From NCBI RefSeq assembly GCF_020921035.1, contig NC_063154.1, forward strand, positions 4,960,001 through 5,024,000: 64,000 nt of DNA, read 5' to 3'. The first letter of the stretch is position 1. Each line of letters begins with the position of its first letter. Positions 40,286-50,701 of this stretch are shown piece by piece. The translations under genes were made by a program, and so were the position numbers. The stretch is from Rhodamnia argentea (Eukaryota; Streptophyta; Magnoliopsida; Myrtales; Myrtaceae). The notes under the pieces are model-generated. The model made no database searches. It saw nothing but the letters and a program-made list of their open reading frames with translations, and had not been told where the DNA came from.

Positions 40286-43200
40286 ATGGATCGGCTTGAT
40301 GGTGCTGCACGCCTCTTGATAGTATCGGATCTTGACTTTACCATGGTAGGTAGCTTTTCTGCCTGTTTCACATCAGTTATATTTTCCTTCTTGTTGATAG
40401 AATTGAGATATTTCATTGCAGGTTGATCATCTTGATCCAGAGAACCTCTCTCTTCTTAGGTTTAATGCTCTGTGGGAAGCTTTCTACCGTGATAATTCTC
40501 TGCTAGTCTTCTCCACTGGAAGGTCACCAACAAGTTACAAGCAGTTGAAAATCAAGAAGCCTTTACTGACTCCTGATGTCACGATCATGTCTGTGGGAAC
40601 TGAAATCATGTATGGCGAGTCAATGGTACCGGATGCTGAGTGGGAGAGTTATCTGAATCAGAAATGGAACCGTGATGTAGTCACAGGAGAAACAGCAAAG
40701 TTTCCTGAACTTACTCCTCAGGTATGTATTCTAGCTAAAGATTGCTTGCTGGTTTACCAGATAGGTTCTTGAGCTTCCTGAGCTCTTGAACAATATATAC
40801 ATACTATATGTGTTTCTCCACAATTAAAGTTGGCAACACCCAACTTAAAGTCAGAAACTGTTGTCCGTGATAGGATTAACCTTTCTCTCTATTTTTGACA
40901 ACCGCTGGACTGAAATTCAGCCAGAAATAGACCAACGGCCTCACAAGGTCAGCTTTTATGTGGAGAAGGACAAAGCCATGAAAGTTATGAAAGATCTTGC
41001 AGAATGTCTAGAGAAATATGGGGTAAGAATGAAAATATATTCAGATCTGCAATATGAGAAATCCAATGTCATACCAGAATTGCTCTGGATTTTGTTTAAT
41101 CATGTAGAATCGTATTAATTTGGAATTGTATTTGATTGACAGCTAGATGTGAAAATAGTTTACAGCAGTGGAATTGCTTTAGATGTATTGCCTCAGCGTG
41201 CTGGAAAGGGACAGGCACTTGCTTATTTGCTTAAGAAGTTCGAAGCTAAGGGACGTGTCCCTTCCAATACTCTTGTTTGTGGTGACTCTGGAAATGATGC
41301 TGAGCTATTCACTGTCCCTGCAGTACATGGTGTGATGGTAAGTAGCATTTACTAGTTTTAGTCTAAAATCAGAGTCCTAGTAGTGAATCACATGGTGTAA
41401 CTCCTACCACATGCAGGTCAGCAATGCACAGGAGGAATTATTAGAGTGGTGCTCAGAAAATGCAAGGAATAGCCATCAAATTACTCATGCAACTGAGAGA
41501 TGTGCTGCTGGAATCATCCAAGCGATTGGGACTTTTAGTCTCGGTCCAAATGTTTCTCCAAGGGACATACAGGACTTTCTGAAATGCACAGATGAAATAT
41601 GCAATCCTGGTCATGAAGTAGTGAAATTTTATCTGTACTATGAGAGATGGCGACGTGGTGAAGTTGAGAGGTCCGACCATTTTATTAATAATTTAAGATT
41701 ACTCTTTGTAAGTTTGTTCCACCTTTTCCCCCAAATTCTGCTTCCACTGCATTTGTTGGGGTACACTCAGCAAAAGTCTGACCTCGTGTCTCCACAATCT
41801 AGCATCTTTATTTAAAGCTAATTAACCAATAAAGGTAAAAGGAATCGTGGCAGTAGAAAACACATGGTTTTAAGCTGATATGAGAGGAATTATGCATTCT
41901 CCTCCATTTATTAAGACTTCAAATGGAAAGAATAAACATGTCCTTCATGTATATCATGCCACAGCAGGCAAAACTGGAAAAGTGAGCTTTAGTTGTCACT
42001 TATCAGTCTGGCATCCTAGTCAATTCTGTTTACTGCAATTAAGAAAAAATGTATCTTCTCCTATAGGTCAAAATTTTTCTTGATTCTACAGTAATTTCAA
42101 GATGCTGAGGCTCACCAACACGAAAACTACATGTCCTATTTTTTTAGCTCACATGGCATCTCATATTGCATGTTCTGGGCCTATTACCTCATTTTGCTTC
42201 TGGGAGATCAATTTATCTTCAAATTCTGAAAGTTTTGTCATTTTACTTGGTGAAAGAAAAGTTTACTTATTTTCTGTGCAGAATTCACTGGGTACTTTTG
42301 TGCATCCTTCTGGAATAGAGATTCCTTTCTCCCAGTGCATAGATGTGTTGGCCAACTCATATGGAGATCAGCTGGGAAAGCAGTTTCGAGTATGGGTTGA
42401 TAGAGTTTCTGTAGCTCAAATATGTTCAGACACATGGCTGGTGAAATTTGATAAGTGTGAATTATGTGGTATGATACTCATTTCTAACCATTCTTCCGTT
42501 TACATGTCGTTATGTATTCTTATCTGATTCCAGTCGACACGATCTGGACTCAGGACCTATGTAGTGCCTGGGAAGCATAAAAGCCAAGAGGCTAACTAGG
42601 GGTAGAAATTGCTTGATTGGAGCTTGGCTACACTGAACTCGAATTCTAACCTTGTGTTGTCTCTCTAGATCACCTGACATTGATACTTCATCCACAATTG
42701 GAAGCACTCCCTCAGTTTTGAGTAGTGTTTGATTACCTGAAATATGCTTGGCATAACCTTGAAGTCTATGGTTTACCTAAAATAGAGCATTTAATACATG
42801 TCATTTTGTCACCTAAGCACACTGTCAGTTGGAAATTGAGCTTGTGTCTTAGCTTCATTTTAGTATGCAAAACGGTGAATAGGTGTATTTCAAGTAGGCT
42901 TGATCTCGGTTTACAGCGGGAAAAGAATTGCAGCTTCATTCAACCTGACTGATCATGTACTGGCGAAGCTTTTTAAACCAAGTTGACCGCTAAAAGGCTG
43001 ACGGTGTAGACACTCACCATAATATTGACTTCTAGGCTTGGTAAGACAGCTTTGGAATGTAATTTTCTTGAAGGTCATAGAAGAAATCAATTCTAGACAC
43101 TAATACAATTAGATATGCACTCATAGAAAAACTTGGGATTCGCGATCCCAGGTAAGATCGGTTCAGTATAGGAAGGGCTCTTGCACAAACTGTACTTCAT

Positions 43201-44285
43201 TCCTAACATATATAGTTTGGCCCCAAATCTAAGTGGTACTGTAACTCCATTTGTTTCAGGTTAGCATAAGTTTGCTAAGGTTCTTGATTAAATTGCTGAA
43301 GCTTTAACTGACTATGATACTGTTACTCCATTTGTTTCAGGTTAGTATAAGTTTGCTAAGATACTTGATTAAATTGCTGAGATACTTTGATTAAACTGAC
43401 TGATCATGTACTGGTGAAGCTTTTTAAACCAAGTTGACCGCTAAAAAGCTGATGCTGTAGACACTAACCATAATATTGACTTCTAGGCTTGGTAAAACGG
43501 CTTTGGTATGTAACTTTCTTGAAGATCATAGAAGAAATCAATTCTAGACACTAATACAATCAGATATGCACTCATAGACAAACTTGGAATTCGCGATCCC
43601 GGGGAAGATCGGTTCGGGATAGGAAGGGCCGTTGAACAAACTGTACTTCGTTCTTAACGTATGTAGGTTGGCCCCAAATCTAAGTGGTACTGTAACTCCA
43701 TTTGTTTCAGGTTAGTATAAGTTTGCTAAGATACTTGATTAAATTGCTCTTATTTATTTGAACGATCATCTGGATACATTCTCCAAGGTCAGTTTTGCAA
43801 AACAGTATTAATGAGAACTCATGTGACTACAGTCTACAAATTGATTGACAATTGCGTGGTTACTTGGGGTAGTGGCTAATTAAGCCACCAAGATGGATAA
43901 ATAGATGGTAGTGACATGTGACAGCAACAATTCTATCTTGTCAAATGTGATGCTTTCTAGAAGAAATTAGTTCAATAGCTCTACCTGAAATTCATCTTCA
44001 ATATTCAATCATTTTGCAGGCAAAGATAGAGAATGCCGTGTGACAACAGTCTTGCTCACTTCAAGGGTATGGCTGAATGAATGCCATTGATTTGTGCTTC
44101 ATCATCCCATGATCTTAACAATGATTAAGATTCTATTGAGAATCTTTATTGCAGTAACTAAGCCCTTTTTTCATGAAATTCAGCATGCCGAACTTCCAGG
44201 TGGATTTATGTGGATCTACATGCATCAGACTTGGTTGGACGGCTCGTTCTTAGGGAGGGAGGACCAAAGACCATGGCTTTTCTGA
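40286..44285 (+). CDS. SPP: Sucrose-6-phosphate phosphatase (SPP), 8 exons
   Basis: The enzyme hydrolyses sucrose-6-phosphate to sucrose, the last step of cytosolic sucrose synthesis after sucrose-phosphate synthase. Exons: 40286-40345, 40422-40721, 40921-41022, 41143-41337, 41417-41707, 42282-42468, 44020-44066, 44184-44285. Phases close, giving 427 residues, near the 420-425 usual for plant SPP. It is a HAD-superfamily phosphatase: catalytic DLDFT at 15-19, FSTGRSPT in exon 2, the FYVEKDKA region, and [10 protein letters not shown] at about 201-210. The plant C-terminal extension ([26 protein letters not shown]) is present. Where most SPPs that I recall have DLDHT, this has DLDFT; the pseudogene shares that change. 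Intron 6 is large (1,551 bp) and holds an internal duplication. Confidence 0.95.
42945..43745. repeat. Direct duplication inside SPP intron 6, period about 451 bp
   Basis: The block starting ACTGATCATGTACTGG at about 42,947 recurs from about 43,398. It carries the same series (AAACCAAGTTGACCGCTAAAA, ATATTGACTTCTAGGCTTGG, AATTCGCGATCCC). A smaller part, CCATTTGTTTCAGGTTAG, appears three times (43,250; 43,329; 43,699). Divergence between copies is a few percent by eye. Confidence 0.85.
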
Positions 44286-44907
44286 ATGCCCACATATAGA
44301 GCAAATCCATCAACTCGAGCTCAATCTGACAACAGTAATCTGCTGCAGGGCCCCTTAGGTTGGAGGCGTATTACCCGCCAATAAAGAAGCTTCTATTATA
44401 TCCATGAGAATTCGGGAGGATATCAGAAGCAAGTATAAAATCTAATATGCTGAGGAAAGAAAGATACAGAATTTACATGAGAAAGTGATTGAACGATGGT
44501 TGAAGATGGTTGGATCTTTCTGTAAGGCTGCTGGGGCAAGTTTGTGATGCAAAGAAAATGTATCTTTTGTGAAGCTATTGAATTTTTCTTATCCTGGAGG
44601 AAGCCAGCGTTCTCATCCACAAAACATGGAGAGGCCTGGAAAAATTAGTAAACAGATAAAAATTGGATGGCGCAAAGTCAGGGGGCCTGGAAAAATTAGT
44701 CTCTTCATACTTGACATAGACTGGGTGGGATCTAAAAATGTTGCACGTTAATTGATGAACTTTTAGGAATTGAAAAATTTCCGCAATCAGAATGGTCTTC
44801 ATTTGATTCTTATTACATCGGAAAAGAAACTCAATAGAGGCAAACCGAGGTTTGCACCCTCCAGATAAAGAAAAAGTCCTCGCAAAATCACATACATCCC
44901 CAAAACC
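44286..44907. other. Convergent 3' flanks of SPP (+) and the SAP-like gene (-)
   Basis: The two genes end tail to tail about 700 bp apart. The SPP 3' UTR probably occupies the left part. Two short AGGCCTGGAAAAATTAGTAA / GGCCTGGAAAAATTAGTC words repeat near 44,632 and 44,684. No gene is seen. Confidence 0.5.
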
Positions 44908-45073
44908 ATAGATTCAGTTACCCTCTCCCTCACCCAGAGCCATTTGGTTTTCTGATGACAGCACTCGCAAAGCTGGTCTCGCACTCCCCAATAGATTCAG
45001 TTACCCTCTACCTCACTCAGAGCCATTTGGTTTTCTGATGACAGCACTCGCAAAGCCGGTCTCGCACTCCCCA
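44908..45073. repeat. 83-bp tandem duplication covering the last exon of the SAP-like gene
   Basis: Copies start at 44908 and 44991, each opening ATAGATTCAGTTACCCTCT and ending GCACTCCCCA. They differ at only about four positions. The 45,0xx copy contains most of coding exon 6 of the minus-strand gene; the other lies just beyond the stop codon in its 3' UTR. Confidence 0.9.
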
Positions 45074-48000
45074 ATTGTTGCTGCTGCAGCTGAACATTTG
45101 CGAAACTGTTAATCATTATGATGTGCTCAACATTTAGGAAACAGTTAATCCAATGATACATTGTTACCAAACCACAAAGCAAATAGAAAACATCACCAAG
45201 TAAAATCAGCATACCTCAGTGGCATCTTTCTTCCTTTCGGTTTCAGGCATTCCTGATCTTTCCTTGAACATCTTTTTCAACTGCCTGAGGCTCTTCTTTT
45301 GCAAGGACTCCAGCACTCTATCCTCATCTCTACTCTTCCCTTCATCGCTCTTCTTTTTCGCCTTCTCTGTGTTTGGCTCAACTTTTCTGCCACTCTTCTG
45401 CATATTCTCTTTGTCGTCACCTAGCAAAGTGGTCATCTTTCTTGGTGCGGGCTGCTTCTTGCTTGATGACTTCACTTGCCCAGGGAGCTCAAGCAGTAGC
45501 TGGTCATCTGCTACTGCTAATGGGGAGCGTGGACTGTCCATGTTCTCTTTGTTATTGTCCAGTTTATTAGCCATCTTTCTGACCGTGGACTGCTTCTTAC
45601 TGGATGACTTCGCCAGCACAGGAGACTTTGGCAGTCGGTCAGCTGTCAACAGGGAAAGCGTAACTTTACCATTCGCAGCAAGAGGAGAACGTGTGCTAAT
45701 TTTGCTCACAAAAATTGGAGTCTTGTCTGCAATGTCAGATGGAGGCAATTCACAAGTACCTTCGACAAACTCCATTTCTGGCATCACATGAAGATCAACT
45801 AGCTCTTGAAGATCAGCATATCCTTGAATGTCTGCTGCATTCACTTCTGATGAATTTGCAGCCGCAGAAGCTTCAACCAATGATTTGTGCCACTCACGGA
45901 CTTCCATGGCGAACTCTTCTGATTCAATCAAATCGACTTCAGCCAATTGCTCATCCTCATGCTTCTCTGTCTGAATTATTGGACTAACAAGACAAGGAGA
46001 CATCAACTGGTCAAGCTTGATGCTTTCTTCTTGCTCAACAGGAGCACTGTCCCAAATTTCCAATTGGCTGGACATGGGAATTTCAACACCCGAATCATTG
46101 TCCCCAACTGGCTCCTGAATATCATCGCAGTGAGGGACTAATCGATCTGAGTTGGTCATAATATGAGGAACTAGTTTAGCAGAATCATCAGAGGTACAGA
46201 TGATTGTCTCAGAAATACCAACTCCCTCATTATTTTCCACCATCTGCTGATGAGAGTTCTGCTCTTCGGGAAGTAACGAATTCATTAAACCATTTTTAAC
46301 AGTTTCCTCATTATTGCCATCTTCCTCAAATTCCAGGATGTTTTCATTCAGTAGCTTCTCTTCTGTCATGGGTTTCACATCAATGTCGATATCATCACTT
46401 TGATTGTCCTCGCCAAAAGCTAATTCTTCTGAAACCTCTAGGTTCGTTGTCTCTTCTACAAGATGATCCTCAATCTCAGTAAAAGCATTGTGACCATCAG
46501 TTTGCACGGACGTGTCTAGTGGTGGCGCATCTTGGTTCAGCTTCGACACTACAGAGAAATTTGTATTGATTAGCATGACACTCGTGATTGCAGAAAATAA
46601 TGTACCATATGCGATAAGTCGACTTACCAAGTAGATTATCATCCAACTGATCTGACTTCTCATCAAGGACATCATCTTTCAAATCAGAAGTGTCTACTGG
46701 TGGCGCATCTTGGTTCAGCTTTGACACTACAGAGGAATTTGTATTGATTAGCATGATACTCGTGATTGGAGAAAATAATGTACCAGAAAATATGTGATAA
46801 CTCGACTTACCAAGTAGGTTATCATCCAACTGATCTGACTTCTCATCAAGGACATCATCCTTCAAATCAGAATCAGAAAGGGCACTCAGGCAATCAGATT
46901 TGCCACATTCAACTTCCAGGAGTACCTTGGAACTGAGATCTCCAATGCTACTGCTCTCCACATTCACATTCACATCACTTTCGAGTTCTCTTTCCTTCTC
47001 CTCCATTCCAGTTGACTCCTCAACAGGAACATTTGAATGATCGGGTTTCTCGGAACTCTCCTCTTCTGCAGCCTGGGAGCTGAGATCTCCAACGCAACTG
47101 CTCTCCACATTCACATTCACATGACTTTCGAGTTCTCTTTCCTTCTCCTCCATTCCAGTTGACTTCTCAACATGAATATTTGAATGATCGGGTTTCTCTG
47201 AACTCTCCTCTTCTGCAGCCTGGGAATCAGCATCTGCATTTATAGTGTGGCGCTAATCAGAACTATCATTCATTTGAATCTACGACTAAGTGACTGCTTT
47301 TACAAAGACGACCAAAAGAGTACCTACCAAGTGTCAACAGCAAGGAATAAACTATGATGAATAAAAAGTGTCATATGATTCCTAGCTCTATCCACTCATA
47401 ACTCCTAAATCAATTTCATCCTTAAATTAGAACACCTACCAAGTGTATTCTTGTTCTCTTCAGTTTCTTCTAGGACTTCTTCTGATTCTTCTTTCAAACC
47501 CAGGTCATCCATTTTAATTGGCTCCACTTCTGAGGCTCTTTCCTCTGACAGCTTCAGTTCAGACATTGACTTCTCCAACAACCTCACTGACCTCCTTGTG
47601 CTGTATACCCTTGGCGCTGCAGATACTCGAGCCTTTCTCTGTGTGCTCTTCACTGTCGAAGACTTTGGCACAACTTGATTTTCTTCCTCGGTCTTCTCAT
47701 CTCTCTTCATAGCCTCCTGTCTTCTCCGAGCCGAGGCAAGCCCGGCTCTTTTTCCAGTTATCGGCACAGCAGGAGTATCCGGCAGATTGACTTGTTTGTT
47801 CTCCTGATCTGCAACGTGCCTACTGCTCATCGCACTGCGACGAGCACGAGACATGGCCAGCGAGCTGTCGGGATCCTTTGCAGGTTTTGCTCTAGCCGAG
47901 GCTCGAGTTGCAGTTCGAGGAACAGCTGGAGTTTCGGGCGGAGCTTTCTCTGGCGATTGCATCGCATTGGTAGGTTCGGATGGATTTAGGAACTCTTCCA

Positions 48001-48769
48001 ACCCCTCAACCTGTTGCAGAAATTGCCAGAAAAATACAAAAACCAGTTAGATGAAATCGGACAAAAACAAAAAAACATTCTCTCTCCACTCGAGTTTCAA
48101 GCAACATCATGCTATCGAAAATGACTCAACTGTGCTCAATATTAGATTCCATTAACAACATTCAACTATGGAAAATAAGATCTTGACTCATTATAGAAAG
48201 ATCTGAGCTGCAAATGAATCAATTCATTCTCTTTTTGGTCAGTACAACCACAATAAAAACCACCAAACTGTTTGAAAAGTTCCCAGATTCTTCTTTTCAA
48301 AACATTCCTTCTCTAATCTCGTGATTCACCGAATCAGCCGGCAGCAAAATCGATGGCAATACACCATCGAATCATCTTGGAATCACAAAGCAGCAGCGAA
48401 ATCAATGGAAATTCAATTACAACCTCAAAACTGTTTGAAAAGTTCCCAGATTCTCCTTTTCAAAACGTTTCTTCTCTAATCTCGTGATTCACCGAATCAC
48501 CCTGCTGTTGATTCACTGAATCAGCCGGTGGCAAAATCGATGGCAATACGCCATCGAATCATCATCTGAATCACTATGAAGCGGAAAAATCGAAGGCAAT
48601 ACACCACCGAATAATCATCGGAGTAAACTAAGAATGAGAAGACATCGTTAATTACATGTTGGAGAGCAGTGAGGGCATCGGCCATGGCGACGTTGGTCAT
48701 GTTGGCAGCGATCTTGTTCTTCTTGCACAGCACCTGGAGCTCCCTCCTCGACAGCGTGTGGAAGTCCAT
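44997..48769 (-). CDS. Plant-specific SAP-like, acidic repeat protein, 6 exons
   Basis: Exons on the minus strand: 48769-48656, 48010-47440, 47233-46811, 46726-46628, 46548-45215, 45089-44997. Phases close, giving 877 residues. The N-terminus MDFHTLSRRELQVLCKKNKIAANMTNVAMADAL resembles a SAP-type helix-turn-helix found in nucleic-acid or chromatin-associated proteins. It is followed by a basic Ser/Arg/Ala-rich part (residues about 50-200) with two PETPAVP / LPDTPAVP motifs. The long middle is very acidic, and the C-terminal part is Lys-rich, with paired SSSKKQ repeats and SLRQLKKMFKERSG. I recall unnamed plant homologues with the same ends, but no function. Exon 3 holds a 49-residue tandem repeat, and exons 4 and 5 start with the same sequence. 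A nuclear role is inference only. Confidence 0.85.
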
Positions 48770-50701
48770 TTCGACTACGAGAAATCGCGACCGCAGATTC
48801 GGCGCCGAGGCAAGGGAGAGAGATTGGAGAAGATGGGAGAGAGCGTTTACTGTTCTAGTTCTGTAAAAAAATGGGAATCGCTTTGCGTTTGTCAAAACAA
48901 GGCGTTTTGGGCAATTTGCAGAGACCGGACGGTGTAGGGAGTATTTGTAGTCGTAGACGGGAGACAGACGTTGGAAACCCTAGGGGGAAAAATATGACCG
49001 TTGGAGCATGATTTGAAATTCGAAAATCGTCTTGACAATAAGGGGTAAAAAAAATCTTCTCAGTCGTGGACCTGTAGGAGACTGCCGCGTGTCACATGCC
49101 CCACCAATTCGTGCATGGGTAATTTTCCTTCGGGTCTTAGAACGAGGCTTGGGCCTTGGTATCGCTATGATATTCGGCCCAATTCAGAAAATAATTGTAT
49201 AGAACAGTGAATTAATCGTTAAAGTAACAAACGGATAATTCATCCCTTATTTACGGATAATTCAAAAACCCCATAAGTTAAAATCACCGATTTTACAAAC
49301 ATGTTTAGTAATTTTCAAAAAAATTCTAGTAATTTTCGAAAGGTGTTAATAATTTCTAGTATTACAGCAGTATCCGTTGATGAGGTGTCAAAGAACCCTT
49401 ATTCCTTTATCAAGATGTTTTAGGGGTTGTGGGCCGGTAAAACATTTCTTACCGTAACGAGAAAGTCTCGATTTCCTCTCGAAGATATTAGTCTTGCAAT
49501 TGGCCATGCAACCATAAAACTGTATAAGATGACATGTGCAATAACAAGATGATGCCGGACTCGAGCTAGAAAACCTGAAATGTCTAGGTACGTACAATTC
49601 GGGCTTTTAAGAATCCGCCATGTCCTATTATTCTCGGACCTCTGATCAGTCATTAGTACGAACATTTTTAATCTCCACAGGCTCGATGCACTTTATCGAA
49701 TCAAATGGCATCGAGGGATGTCATGGCGCCGAAAGCTTTTCAAGGATGATTGCAAAACTCCAATGACTTGACTCTCAGAACTTGATTGCAGAAATTTAAG
49801 AAGTTTTGAGGTCCCGTATATTCCGACTTTGAACTGTACCCGATATAACTGCGCTTGCGCACAGAACTCCGACTCTCGAGAGCGGCGAAGAAGGTATAGA
49901 TACATAAAGGCACAGAAGATCCCGGCAAGTGCCCCTATGTATAGTTCCGGAAACCAAAGTCATTACAGAGTCAGACTGCAAAGTTGGGGAGGGAGAAGCT
50001 CTTTCGCTCTCATGAATCAAATAAGACTAGAAGAAGATACAAGGAGATAAATCATTTCCCCCCGGGAGTACTACATCCAAATGAACTACAGAAGATAAAT
50101 CTTCTACCATATCAATTTGACCTTCGGTGCCCGCCACCTATAACCTACCAACATCAAAAAACATTCGACTAGGAAATCAAAGAGTTGAAAGCGAACCGGA
50201 GCAACAAGCTGCAGAAGCTGAATATAGGCTGATAGCTAAGCAGGCTGTGACCATTAGGGGGTGCGGTCTCCAATCAGTGCCGAATGAGGTAGCCCTGTAT
50301 AGAGAAATTAAATTCAGTACAGAAGAACCACGTAATCGTCTTCTCAAATATATAGCGTAACAGCTATTATTTGCACTTCAGGATTGCAAATTGGTAAATA
50401 AACCATCATCATCGACAGTCATCATTACGATAAATTCAGTTGGAGCATATCCTCAATACTCCATCAAAGAGCAACTTCTTCGAACAAGAACATTATCAGA
50501 TACCACATAAATGTTACGGAAATTCACATGGCAAACGTAAAAAATCTAAAGAAGTCAAGTCTCCAATAAGCGTGCAACCACATTTGTCAATTGCCAACAC
50601 AAATTAAGTGAAAGACAGCATAAGCCAATCGACATAATCATGACGCCAAAGCAGTTTTAATTTTGGAGCTCGCTCCCTTAGAACGAATTTACCAATAGAA
50701 G
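48770..50701. other. Intergenic region between the SAP-like gene and the GH3 gene
   Basis: The first few hundred bases are the promoter and leader of the SAP-like gene on the minus strand. The end near 50,700 is the 3' flank of the GH3 gene. A minus-strand open stretch at about 49,693-49,928 contains FCAFMYLYLLRRSRESEFC in one frame. It has stops just upstream and no family I can name, so no gene is called. Confidence 0.45.

Noticed and set aside
45219..45791. 190-codon plus-strand open frame, Ser/Phe-rich
   Set aside because: It is the antisense shadow of exon 5 of the minus-strand SAP-like gene, whose exon phases close and which encodes a consistent protein.
49693..49928. Minus-strand stretch with a membrane-like FCAFMYLYLLRRSR segment
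   Set aside because: At first sight it recalled a membrane protein exon. Stop codons lie immediately upstream, neighbouring exons are not visible, and I could not match a family.
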